From assembly GCA_017642335.1 (NCBI GenBank), contig JAGCPF010000013.1, forward strand, positions 1 to 44,600: 44,600 nucleotides of DNA, written 5' to 3'. The notes under the pieces are model-generated. The model saw nothing but the letters and a program-made list of their open reading frames with translations. It made no database searches and had not been told where the DNA came from. Origin of the DNA: Fibrobacter sp. (GTDB taxonomy: Bacteria > Fibrobacterota > Fibrobacteria > Fibrobacterales > Fibrobacteraceae). The position numbers and the translations under genes were made by a program. Positions 38,247 to 44,600 of the stretch are shown here, piece by piece (within the stretch, counting starts at the first letter, position 1; the number at the start of each line of letters is the position of its first letter).

Positions 38247-38450
38247 TTATTGAGGGTAGTCTATCCAATGTAAAGGTTGTTTGATTTCGGTTCTTTTGAG
38301 CCTTTTATTTGTTGGAATCCCTTTTTGTGAAGAATCCCAAAATTTACCGTCTTCATAAAAGCCAATGAAATGACATCTTAGTTTGACAATAAAGACAATT
38401 CTGTCGTTGTCAGGAACGTCTACTTCAGAATGCATCCATGAATCAGTCAT
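38247..38450 (-). CDS. DUF551-like protein (67 aa)
   Basis: MTDSWMHSEVDVPDNDRIVF followed by 'KLRCHFIGFYEDGKFWDSSQ' and ending HWIDYPQ matches the DUF551 pattern (W-x-x-x-x-x-x-P-...-x-G-x-x-x-x-x-F-x-...-H-W-x-x-x-P). Common in phage early regions, function unknown. ATG 38450 overlaps the preceding gene (ATGA) with AAGGAAA upstream. A longer in-frame start lies in another gene and is not used. Confidence 0.65.
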   Translation of the reverse strand: MTDSWMHSEVDVPDNDRIVFIVKLRCHFIGFYEDGKFWDSSQKGIPTNKRLKRTEIKQPLHWIDYPQ

Positions 38451-38608
38451 CGTGTTTCCTTGTTTATGTCTCCAATGATTCTGCAGGTGTATTCCGATTC
38501 CTGGTCGATAGTTTCGAGTGCGGCCTTGTAATCTGTAGCGCGGGCTGCATTGTCCGTTTTGTAAACCAGCTTTTCGCCGTCGGGCGTTTTCTTGTAGACT
38601 CCAATCAT
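38447..38608 (-). CDS. Hypothetical small protein (53 aa)
   Basis: Sequence begins MIGVYKKTPDGEKLVYKTDN and ends IIGDINKETR. GGAGATAAGGA precedes ATG 38608. Overlaps the DUF551-like gene by four bases. Short beta/alpha pattern, no family recognised. Too small to judge function. Confidence 0.6.
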   Translation of the reverse strand: MIGVYKKTPDGEKLVYKTDNAARATDYKAALETIDQESEYTCRIIGDINKETR

Positions 38609-38666
38609 TCCTTATCTCCAATGGGTTCCAGGTTTTTATCTTCACGGTATCGTGTGAGCGTCGTAA

Positions 38667-38909
38667 TTAAAATTGAACGGGTTTCCTTGCGACATAATTC
38701 CTCTTGGCTTCGTTGATGTGGCGAATGATTCGTTTAATCTTGTTGTGGAAAAGTTGTTGGTCTCGTTGATAGAGCTCGGCGATTCTGATGCATTCCTTTT
38801 GACAGATGTCGAGCTTTCGCTTGAGAGCGTCATATTCTGCCTTGGGTACGGTTGCATAGAGCGGTGCGGGGTGGTGGTTGGGTAGAAGGTGCTGTTTATC
38901 GATTGCCAT
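38667..38909 (-). CDS. Hypothetical basic coiled-coil protein (80 aa)
   Basis: ATG 38909 is chosen; the longer frame overlaps the zinc-ribbon gene. Starts MAIDKQHLLPNHHPAPLYAT; the rest is helical and basic ('YDALKRKLDICQKECIRIAE', 'LFHNKIKRIIRHINEAKRNY'). Possible nucleic-acid-binding protein. No family. Confidence 0.55.
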   Translation of the reverse strand: MAIDKQHLLPNHHPAPLYATVPKAEYDALKRKLDICQKECIRIAELYQRDQQLFHNKIKRIIRHINEAKRNYVARKPVQF

Positions 38910-39048
38910 AGGTGTTCTTGAATCTCGGGAAATTGCCGTGGTCGCAGGCGTAGCAGATGAATTTTTTGCCGTCTTCCCTGCAGAACTTCGTGAGCTTGCA
39001 GGTCGAACAGGTGACGTATTCTTTGTACTCCTTATGAAACAACGCCAT
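38896..39048 (-). CDS. Zinc-ribbon-like small protein (50 aa)
   Basis: From ATG 39048 to TAA (38896-38898); GGAAAAAG upstream. 'YVTCSTCKLTKFCREDGKKF' then 'ICYACDHGNF' has C-x-x-C, C and C-x-x-C, a zinc ribbon. It overlaps the AT-hook gene by 17 bp and the next by 14 bp. Small zinc ribbons in phage early operons often affect host transcription; here the role is unknown. Confidence 0.65.
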   Translation of the reverse strand: MALFHKEYKEYVTCSTCKLTKFCREDGKKFICYACDHGNFPRFKNTYGNR

Positions 39049-39463
39049 TTTTCTTTTTCCATTCCTTCAGGATCTTCTTGAATCTTTCCGGGACGTCTTC
39101 AGGCTTGACCTTTCCGCTGTTAAGACGTGTGCTCCAGTAAAGCCAGGAATTCATCTTGCATCCGTATTTCTTTTCGAACTTTTCCTTGTAGCGGGCGACG
39201 TAATCCTTGACCCGCTCCGGATGGTTGTGGTAGTATTGTCGGCAGCTCTTGCGGTTGTTAGCCTTTCCCTTTTCGGTGTGATAGTAACGGTTGACGGCTT
39301 CGCGATTCTTTTTTCTGGTGTTTTCGCTGGTCTTGAATTCGCCAGCTTCGTGGTCCAACTTTTTCGGCATTTGGCGCTCGACGGCATCTTCAAAGAGCGA
39401 TTCCATCTTTGCGCGAAGCATTTCGTTGAAGGTCTTTTTTTTCGGTCTGCCTCTTTTAGCCAT
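39032..39463 (-). CDS. Basic DNA-binding-type protein with AT-hook-like start (143 aa)
   Basis: Starts MAKRGRPKKKTFNEMLRAKM; RGRPKKK is an AT-hook-like motif. Then strongly basic, Arg/Lys/Tyr-rich helices ('NRKSCRQYYHNHPERVKDYV', 'RYKEKFEKKYGCKMNSWLYW'). 'YHTEKGKANNRKSCRQYYHN' resembles repeats seen in some phage HNH-associated proteins, but no HNH nuclease core is visible. GGAGAAC before ATG. Confidence 0.65.
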   Translation of the reverse strand: MAKRGRPKKKTFNEMLRAKMESLFEDAVERQMPKKLDHEAGEFKTSENTRKKNREAVNRYYHTEKGKANNRKSCRQYYHNHPERVKDYVARYKEKFEKKYGCKMNSWLYWSTRLNSGKVKPEDVPERFKKILKEWKKKNGVVS

Positions 39464-39601
39464 GTTGTTCTCCGTTAAAAGTTTGCCCTCCGGCGGCGGT
39501 ATAGTGTGTATGTTTACGTTTTTAGAAGAAGTTTGAATTTATGAGTTGTGTTTCAGTTGATGCTCGCCATCGGGCCAAAGGGTTGCCCGCGCACGGTTGG
39601 A

Positions 39602-39664
39602 TTATAGGGGAGTATCTACCATTGTGTTTGACATGATTTCGAATTCGGTTTTTTCTTTAGCCAT
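39602..39664 (-). CDS. Possible 20-aa leader or micro-protein
   Basis: MAKEKTEFEIMSNTMVDTPL with GAGGAATAAATC upstream. It lies between the ParB-like and AT-hook genes. The rest of 39464-39601 seems non-coding. Ribosome binding site is good but size is too small for confidence. Confidence 0.3.
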   Translation of the reverse strand: MAKEKTEFEIMSNTMVDTPL

Positions 39665-39667
39665 GAT

Positions 39668-41467
39668 TTATTCCTCTTCTTCGATGGATTCTTCGTCTTG
39701 GATTTCTTCGGAATCGCCGTCATCATCGTCGGCGTCTTCGTTTGCTCGCAGTTCGTCCTGGAGCTTGATTTCTGCCTGGATGTCTTCTTCGGTGACCTGG
39801 ATTCTTTCGATGTTGCCGACAAGAATCGTGTAGAGCTTTTTCAGCATTTTCATGTCGTTGATGCTTTTGACGATATTGCCGATGCAAAAACGAACGGCTT
39901 CAGCTACGTCGCGGTAAGTCTTGTCGGCAGGCATATCTTCAAGGGCCTTGTTGTAGCCGTCTTCGTTTTCTCCGTCGATGCCAAGCTTCTTTAAACCTTC
40001 TTCGTCAAAAAATTGATAGTAGTTGTCTGCAGCAAAAACAAGCAAAGTTACGATGATGTCAGCTTGAGACTTGAAATCCACGCAGATGTTGGCAATGCCG
40101 TCCTGCAGGCGTTCTCGCATAAGCTTTTCATGAATGCTCTTTTTGCGGGCGTTCATGTTTTCGATTTCAAGTCGCTGTTCGCGTTCTTCTTCAGTTTCTT
40201 CGTGATAATCGGGCAGGTCGCGCTTGTCGTAATATTCGAGCGTCTTGCCGGTGGCCGCATCGACAAGGATTCGTTTCTGAATGCCTGCTTCCTTGGCCTG
40301 TTCCTGGCCCTTGGTGTCCCAGGAGCTGATATCGTACTTGTCGGCTTCGTCTTCGTAACTGATGCATTTGCCGGAGAATTTGCCGAGCCTTGCATTCCTG
40401 CCTTCTTCCTGAAGCTTCTTCACCTTGGCTTCTGCGGCCTTCTTTGCCTTGCGTGCCCAGCAGTTAGGATCCAGGCAGTAGGCCTTCGGCTCGTTCTCGA
40501 ACAGGTCTGCCTGGCAGGCGCTGCACTTGGCGCACTGGAGGCAGGCATCGTGTTCGAACGGTGCGCGGCTCAGGTCCTTGTGGTAACGGTCGAGAACGCC
40601 GTCAATAAAATACTTGTCCGTGCGGTAGCAACTTTCGAGCTCGCGCTTGAATACGTTATCCGGGAGGTCTGCAATTTTTGCAGCCGCATCGAGACCGATT
40701 ACGCCTTCCTTGACTTTCTTCAGCACCTTGTCACCTGCGTCGGCAAGCTTCTTGCGGACCAGCACCCAGCGGAGCGTTCTGCCAAAATGCTTGGCGATTG
40801 CGGAGGGCGTCTTCTTCTTTCCGGAAAGTGCCTTCACGGCCATGCATTCTTCGTAGGGCGTCATGTCCATGCGGGTGATGTTTTCTGTAAGCGAGATTTC
40901 CTCGACGCCTTCGCGGTCCTTGAGCATTACGTGGCAGGGAATCTTCTTGAGCCCGAGCTGTACTGCGGCCGCAAATCGGCGGAATCCTGCGATGACCTTG
41001 AAACTCTGGTTGCCCTCGTCGAGCACGGTAATCGGGTTTACGATACCGTGTTCCTGGATGGAGGCAAGCAGGTCGTCGATGTCCTTGACTTCGCGGATGT
41101 TGTCGTTAGCCTTGACGTTCTTCGTGTCGATGACGCGGAAGTTGTAGACCCGTTCTTCGGACTTTTCAGCTGCAGGCTTGTCCACCTTTTGCTTTATGGC
41201 AGCGTTTGCATCCTTGATGCTCGCTGTGACGTATTTGGGTTTGTTTTCCTTTTTCATTTCGATGCCTTTTTCCTTGTGGTTGTTTTCAATTCTTTCGATC
41301 AGGGCTTCGACTTCGTCGATTTCGCGCTTGCCAGGGAACGGAATACCGTGGCGGTTGCAAAACACCCTGCATGCCTTGATGCTTCGGCCTTGCGGGCATA
41401 CCCCGCAGCGCATGATCTTCACGTCAATGTTGGTCCATGTCTTGAATGTCTTGTCGTACTTTTTCAT
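39668..41467 (-). CDS. ParB/Spo0J-like nuclease-type partition protein (599 aa)
   Basis: Residues about 108-220 hold the ParB N-terminal domain: 'ANDNIREVKDIDDLLASIQE', 'GNQSFKVIAGFRRFAAAVQL' (G-x-R-R box) and 'EISLTENITRMDMTPYEECM'. The HTH follows ('AIAKHFGRTLRWVLVRKKLA'). A second Cys-rich part, about 310-345 (CLQCAKCSACQADLF; 'KAYCLDPNCW'), is a zinc-binding region known from plasmid/phage ParB-like proteins. The C-terminus is very acidic. The first 70 residues carry a further Cys cluster (C21, C24, C33, C37). An internal ATG 41257 with AAGGAAAAAGG could give a shorter form. May act in plasmid-like partition or replication. Confidence 0.85.
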   Translation of the reverse strand: MKKYDKTFKTWTNIDVKIMRCGVCPQGRSIKACRVFCNRHGIPFPGKREIDEVEALIERIENNHKEKGIEMKKENKPKYVTASIKDANAAIKQKVDKPAAEKSEERVYNFRVIDTKNVKANDNIREVKDIDDLLASIQEHGIVNPITVLDEGNQSFKVIAGFRRFAAAVQLGLKKIPCHVMLKDREGVEEISLTENITRMDMTPYEECMAVKALSGKKKTPSAIAKHFGRTLRWVLVRKKLADAGDKVLKKVKEGVIGLDAAAKIADLPDNVFKRELESCYRTDKYFIDGVLDRYHKDLSRAPFEHDACLQCAKCSACQADLFENEPKAYCLDPNCWARKAKKAAEAKVKKLQEEGRNARLGKFSGKCISYEDEADKYDISSWDTKGQEQAKEAGIQKRILVDAATGKTLEYYDKRDLPDYHEETEEEREQRLEIENMNARKKSIHEKLMRERLQDGIANICVDFKSQADIIVTLLVFAADNYYQFFDEEGLKKLGIDGENEDGYNKALEDMPADKTYRDVAEAVRFCIGNIVKSINDMKMLKKLYTILVGNIERIQVTEEDIQAEIKLQDELRANEDADDDDGDSEEIQDEESIEEEE

Positions 41468-41485
41468 GCGTGCGGGCCCTTCGCT

Positions 41486-42028
41486 CTAGTCCTTTGTCAA
41501 GCTGTAGAACGCACGGAGTCCGCGCATCTGTGCCTTGGCGTCTTCGATTGCACAATGCTTTGACACGTTGCCTTCGCTCTGCTTGATGATGGGGAACAGG
41601 TTCTTGAGCGTCCTGTAATCGCGCTGCTTGTAATACGGCCACGGGCATCCCCTGAAACCGTATGCTTCGAAAAAGCGGTTGAGGATGGGGAAATCGAAGT
41701 CGATTCCGCAACTCCATACGCTGAACTTGTCGAACTTGCCGGTTTTAAAGTTCTGCATGACCCACTGCTTGAAATCGGCGATTCCCTTGATAGGGTCGGT
41801 GTCGCCGCCGAAGGCTTCTTCGAAGGCTTCCTTGCCTTGCCTGTTCCACCAGATCATCGTATCTTCGCTGTCGAAAAGGCCCTGGGCAATCTGCGACTTG
41901 GCGTCGAATCGGCAGTAGAATTCTACCTGGTTGCCGTCCTTGTCGAAGCCGAAGGCCCCGAGGCTCAAAACCTTGCAGCCGGGCTTGCTTCCGCTCGTTT
42001 CGATGTCTACCATGAGTTCGTTAGTCAT
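41486..42028 (-). CDS. 3'-5' exonuclease, Rv2179c-like (DnaQ fold)
   Basis: A 180-aa protein; start at ATG 42028. 'MTNELMVDIETSGSKPGCKV' has the ExoI D-x-E motif; 'DTMIWWNRQGKEAFEEAF' is the 'W-W-x-x-Q' hallmark of the Rv2179c-like family; 'VWSCGIDFDFPILNRFFEAY' is ExoII and 'HCAIEDAKAQ' ExoIII (H-x-x-x-x-D). Probably degrades DNA or RNA in phage replication. It overlaps the next gene by eight bases. Confidence 0.88.
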   Translation of the reverse strand: MTNELMVDIETSGSKPGCKVLSLGAFGFDKDGNQVEFYCRFDAKSQIAQGLFDSEDTMIWWNRQGKEAFEEAFGGDTDPIKGIADFKQWVMQNFKTGKFDKFSVWSCGIDFDFPILNRFFEAYGFRGCPWPYYKQRDYRTLKNLFPIIKQSEGNVSKHCAIEDAKAQMRGLRAFYSLTKD

Positions 42029-42257
42029 TCGTGTATCCTCTGTATTCGTTGTGTTTTGCCATTGTGATTTTGATTGCCTTGATGGTGTCGGCGACAAGCG
42101 TGGTGTGTGACTTGCTGAGCGATTCGCAGATTTCGGCGACACTTGGATGTGACTTGCCGTTAATCTCGATGCGGTCAATCCTGTCATTTTGGACAAAAAC
42201 GGCTACCACGTATGACCCGCAAAAGGTTTTGCCCTTCAGGCGTGTGACTTCGTTCAT
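42021..42257 (-). CDS. Hypothetical protein (78 aa)
   Basis: ATG 42257 with GGAGAG upstream. 'RLKGKTFCGSYVVAVFVQND' and 'IDRIEINGKSHPSVAEICES' suggest an alpha/beta small protein. It overlaps both neighbours, as is usual for this operon. No family recognised. Confidence 0.55.
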   Translation of the reverse strand: MNEVTRLKGKTFCGSYVVAVFVQNDRIDRIEINGKSHPSVAEICESLSKSHTTLVADTIKAIKITMAKHNEYRGYTND

Positions 42258-42577
42258 TGTTCTCTCCATTCCGGTGGGTAGCTGAGCGGTTCTGCTCCAG
42301 GTGTTCCGCTCGGCAAAAGTTTCTTGCTGAAGTTCGGGTTCGGGCGTCGGTGCACGTCGTAGTTGAAGCTGAGCAGCCGCACCATCTTGCGCTTGAATTC
42401 GCTAATCTGACCGATGGTCGCGTCAGGGTCGCGCCTGCGGATATACCAGCGGAACTCCTTAGCCTTGCCGACCTTGGTGCAGAGCATTTCGAGGGCCCGC
42501 CAGAAGTTATGGCGCTTCACGGCTTCCTCTGCCTGCGCGTCCGTCAGCGGGCGCTGTTGTCTCTTCGGTTTCCGCAT
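42254..42577 (-). CDS. Hypothetical basic protein (107 aa)
   Basis: Arg/Lys-rich, helical ('RHNFWRALEMLCTKVGKAKE', 'FRWYIRRRDPDATIGQISEF', 'KRKMVRLLSFNYDVHRRPNP'). Encoded between SSB-type and exonuclease genes, so a DNA-related role is plausible. The stop overlaps the next start. No family. Confidence 0.55.
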   Translation of the reverse strand: MRKPKRQQRPLTDAQAEEAVKRHNFWRALEMLCTKVGKAKEFRWYIRRRDPDATIGQISEFKRKMVRLLSFNYDVHRRPNPNFSKKLLPSGTPGAEPLSYPPEWREQ

Positions 42578-42586
42578 GGCGTGCTC

Positions 42587-42751
42587 CTAGACGGTTTCCA
42601 TCGGAGAGAGGTTCTTGACGGGCTCGAACGAGAGCGACACGTGCTGCCCTGCGGACTGACTCCAGCTCCAGCGGAATGCGTCGCGCATGGTCATGATACC
42701 GAGGTCTTCGCCGTTTGCGCGGACAAAGAAAAGCTTTTCTTCCTTATTCAT
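42587..42751 (-). CDS. Hypothetical small protein (54 aa)
   Basis: Sequence begins MNKEEKLFFVRANGEDLGIM with a strong AAAAGGAG upstream of ATG 42751. Ends VKNLSPMETV. It follows SSB by 12 bp. A short beta-rich peptide, function unknown. Confidence 0.65.
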   Translation of the reverse strand: MNKEEKLFFVRANGEDLGIMTMRDAFRWSWSQSAGQHVSLSFEPVKNLSPMETV

Positions 42752-42763
42752 GGTTTTCTCCTT

Positions 42764-43174
42764 TTAGAACGGCAAGTCTTCGTCGACTGCGGTGTTAGAT
42801 TCCGGATTGGTGGCGGCGGCACCTTCCTGTGCGGCCTGGTTCTTGTCGGTGGTGCGGTGGCCCGTGAGTTCGATGCCTGTGCAGTTCAGGGCCCCCGTCG
42901 TGCGCGGAATGCCGTCGTTGTCGGTCCAGTTGTTGATTTCCCAACGGCCAGTGACGCATACCTTGTCGCCCTTGCCCAGGTGGACCTTGCGGGCGTAATT
43001 TGCGGAGCCCCAAATGACGACCGGAATCCAGTCGGTGGGACGGCTGCCGTCTTCGCGCTTGTAGTTGCGGTCCACGGCGATGGAAAAACGCACGCGCTCC
43101 TTGCCGTTCGGCAGGGTGGTAATTTCGGGATTGTCGCCGAGGCGGCCGACAAAAGTGCATACATTCGTTGACAT
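42764..43174 (-). CDS. ssb: Single-stranded DNA-binding protein
   Basis: A 136-aa OB-fold protein. 'MSTNVCTFVGRLGDNPEITT', 'VRFSIAVDRNYKREDGSRPT', 'DWIPVVIWGSANYARKVHLG', 'KGDKVCVTGRWEINNW' are the standard SSB strands, and the C-terminal tip DEDLPF is the partner-binding tail. It coats single strands in phage replication and recombination. Confidence 0.95.
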   Translation of the reverse strand: MSTNVCTFVGRLGDNPEITTLPNGKERVRFSIAVDRNYKREDGSRPTDWIPVVIWGSANYARKVHLGKGDKVCVTGRWEINNWTDNDGIPRTTGALNCTGIELTGHRTTDKNQAAQEGAAATNPESNTAVDEDLPF

Positions 43175-43181
43175 AAAACTC

Positions 43182-43670
43182 CTATGCGGTGATTGCGTTA
43201 GAAACTTGGTTGATGATTGCCTGGGCCTCGCTAACTACGGCGCATTCGTCGACGGGCGGCAGGATTTTCTTGCCCGCCTGGATGAGCGGTGCGTAGACTT
43301 GCGCGAGCTGCTTGAATGCGGGGAGCCTGCGCAGGTCGGCGTCTTCCTTGTACGGGAGCCACGAATGCGCGATGCGCTGTTCGCACTGAAAGCCGATGTA
43401 GCGCTGCTTCATGCAGAATTCAAGGTCTGCGATGGTTGCTGCGTGCGGCATCATGCCCTTGGCTTCGTGCATGCGGTGCGCGTCGCGGAACAGCTCTGGG
43501 AGCTTGCGCGTGCAGCACGGAATCTTGTTGATGAGCTTGACGGTCATCATCAGGTCGGCATCGTTCAGGCGTTCGCCACGGAACTTGAAGATGTCTTCCT
43601 TCACCAGGTACTCGATGACCTGTACGCGGAGCAGCTTTGCAAGACTGTTGACTTGATCCTGGATATTCAT
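43182..43670 (-). CDS. Hypothetical early protein (162 aa)
   Basis: ATG 43670 with AAGGGA upstream. 'VNSLAKLLRVQVIEYLVKED' and 'LMMTVKLINKIPCCTRKLPE', then a C-terminal 'AFKQLAQVYAPLIQAGKKIL'. Helical with several Cys. It lies between replication-type proteins and SSB, so a replication-related helper is likely. No family. Confidence 0.55.
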   Translation of the reverse strand: MNIQDQVNSLAKLLRVQVIEYLVKEDIFKFRGERLNDADLMMTVKLINKIPCCTRKLPELFRDAHRMHEAKGMMPHAATIADLEFCMKQRYIGFQCEQRIAHSWLPYKEDADLRRLPAFKQLAQVYAPLIQAGKKILPPVDECAVVSEAQAIINQVSNAITA

Positions 43671-43671
43671 C

Positions 43672-44037
43672 TTACATTCCCTTCTCGAAAATCGACTTGC
43701 TGAAGAATTCGGTGCGGGCGTCAAGGTCTTGCTGCTTGAAGCTCTTGGCGGGGCGGTTCGCATTCTCGATGCGGGCCTCGACAAGCTTCTGCTTTCGGAT
43801 TTCTCGCCACACCCAGTTGCCCTTGCGCAGCACTGCCGCGTGGTTCTTGTAGTGCTTCGCTTCCTTGCCGTCGTTCTCGATGTAGGCATCAAGGATCTCG
43901 ATGGCGAGCTGCAAGTCGGCACCGTACACTTCGCGCAGGTGGTGGCCTTCCGCGTCGGTGAGCATCACGTGCCTGCAAGTGCCGTAAGCCTTCTTTTCTG
44001 CGGCGGGCAAAAGACTGGTCTGCCTGGCCTTCGTCAT
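43672..44037 (-). CDS. Replication-protein C-terminal domain-like protein (121 aa)
   Basis: ATG 44037 with GGAGG upstream, overlapping the previous stop. 'GTCRHVMLTDAEGHHLREVY' then 'GADLQLAIEILDAYIENDGK' and 'HYKNHAAVLRKGNWVWREIR' follow the pattern of phage replication-protein C-terminal domains (L-T-D-x-x-x-x-L-...-I-E-x-L-...-Y-x-x-...-W). It shares the ending 'KSFKQQDLDARTEFFSKSIF' with the next gene upstream; the two are tandem paralogues. Confidence 0.65.
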   Translation of the reverse strand: MTKARQTSLLPAAEKKAYGTCRHVMLTDAEGHHLREVYGADLQLAIEILDAYIENDGKEAKHYKNHAAVLRKGNWVWREIRKQKLVEARIENANRPAKSFKQQDLDARTEFFSKSIFEKGM

Positions 44038-44600
44038 ACCACCTCCTTGTCGAAAATCGACTTGCTGAAAAACTCGGTGCGGTCGTCGGCGTCCATCTGC
44101 TTGAAGCTCTTCGGGGTGCTGGTCGCCTTTTCGAGGCGGGCGTCTTCGGTCTTCGCGCGTTTGAGCGCACTGTCCACCCAGTTGTCCTTGCGCATCACGT
44201 AATAGTGGTTGCGCTTGCTGTATTCCTCGCGCCAGCACTTGTATTCACCCTTGTCGTCGCCGTCGGCCTTGCTCGGGAGCCCGAGCATGTAGTTTTCCAG
44301 AATGCCCACGGCGCGGTCGAAATCTGCGCCGTAATAGGTGCGCAATTTGTCGGCCTGGGTGTCCGTCAGGTGCACCAGGCCGTATTCGCCAAAGGAACGC
44401 ACGGGAGCCTTGCCGGAATGGCTTACCGGCTTGTCGTTTTTAACCCTCTCGGGAGCGGCCCCCGTGCGCTGACTCTGCCGAGCCTCGTCTGTGCTTATCG
44501 GGGTTGTGGTGACGGGTGTGGTAGCTAAAAGTTTGCCGGATTCGGGGCACGTGTCCGGCTGCACGTTACCAGTATTACTATCCCCTTGGGTCTTAGCGGA
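44034..44600 (-). CDS. Replication-type protein, C-terminal part (partial)
   Basis: The frame runs off the right edge without a start. A GTG at 44564 has no ribosome binding site, so the gene probably begins outside. 'FGEYGLVHLTDTQADKLRTY' followed by 'DFDRAVGILENYMLGLPSKA' and 'RNHYYVMRKDNWVDSALKRA' is the conserved C-terminal domain of phage replication initiators. It ends 'KSFKQMDADDRTEFFSKSIF'. The middle is a Ser/Thr/Pro linker. It would load helicase or act as initiator in the early operon. Confidence 0.65.
   Translation of the reverse strand, partial: SAKTQGDSNTGNVQPDTCPESGKLLATTPVTTTPISTDEARQSQRTGAAPERVKNDKPVSHSGKAPVRSFGEYGLVHLTDTQADKLRTYYGADFDRAVGILENYMLGLPSKADGDDKGEYKCWREEYSKRNHYYVMRKDNWVDSALKRAKTEDARLEKATSTPKSFKQMDADDRTEFFSKSIFDKEVV

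Noticed and set aside
39668..41563. Long plus-strand frame of over 500 codons opposite the ParB-like gene
   Set aside because: Shadow of the minus-strand gene: no plus-strand ribosome binding site and no recognisable motifs, while the minus frame has ParB boxes.
42257..43171. Plus-strand frame of about 300 codons opposite SSB
   Set aside because: Antisense shadow; SSB on the minus strand is unmistakable.

Overview
The window is almost entirely temperate tailed-phage DNA. The virion module joins a lambda-type head (GpA-type terminase, gpB portal, S49 protease with nested scaffold, decoration protein, gpE capsid, FII connector) to a Mu-type contractile tail (sheath, tube, frameshifted tail chaperone, tape measure, then gp43 to gp48 homologues in the Mu order). 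The host cannot be read directly. Base composition, gene style and FCB-like -10 boxes (TATATT or TATTTT, one of them TATTTTTG) suggest a Gram-negative gut or rumen bacterium of the Fibrobacter/Bacteroidota supergroup. That is inference with low to moderate confidence.

Layout. 1-2.2 kb: end of a ribbon-helix-helix gene, a divergent regulator pair around phased operator repeats, a three-gene regulatory operon and an unknown protein expressed from what looks like a leaderless promoter. 2.2-3.1 kb: non-coding, AT-rich palindromes followed by eleven GGTTAA/TTAACC sites just upstream of the small terminase (cos/pac or origin candidate). 3.1-23.3 kb: packaging, head and tail genes on +, with an independently promoted membrane-protein cargo gene at 15.1 kb. 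23.3-32.2 kb: tail fibres and a complete diversity-generating retroelement (DGR). 32.2-34.3 kb: putative lysis genes and small conserved phage genes. 34.4-35.7 kb: tyrosine integrase on - with a probable attP. 35.7-44.6 kb: leftward early operon (small regulators, ParB-like protein, exonuclease, SSB, replication-type proteins), running off the window edge.

The DGR is the standout system: a C-type-lectin-like target gene ending in a variable repeat (VR, 25428-25560), a GC-rich hairpin just after its stop, an Avd-like gene, the template repeat (TR, 26103-26235) and a reverse transcriptase (26263-27429). VR and TR align without gaps over 133 bp. They differ at 18 positions, and 17 of these are adenines in TR, the hallmark of adenine-directed mutagenic retrohoming. 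The TR has 17 AAC/AAT codons, which can diversify widely without making stop codons. The target lies among the tail fibre genes, so the retroelement probably varies the phage's host-binding tip.

Other notable points: a domain of about 103 residues inserted in both the head decoration protein and the tail sheath; a classical T TTT TTC -1 frameshift in the tail chaperone; a repeated intergenic module (A-run, TCTTGTGTCA, 39 bp, TATTTT, ATG) that looks like phage late promoters driving leaderless genes; and two pairs of GTGACC repeats, 11 bp apart, bracketing the probable attP. Because attP and integrase sit inside continuous phage DNA, the window probably represents an unintegrated or circularly permuted phage genome.
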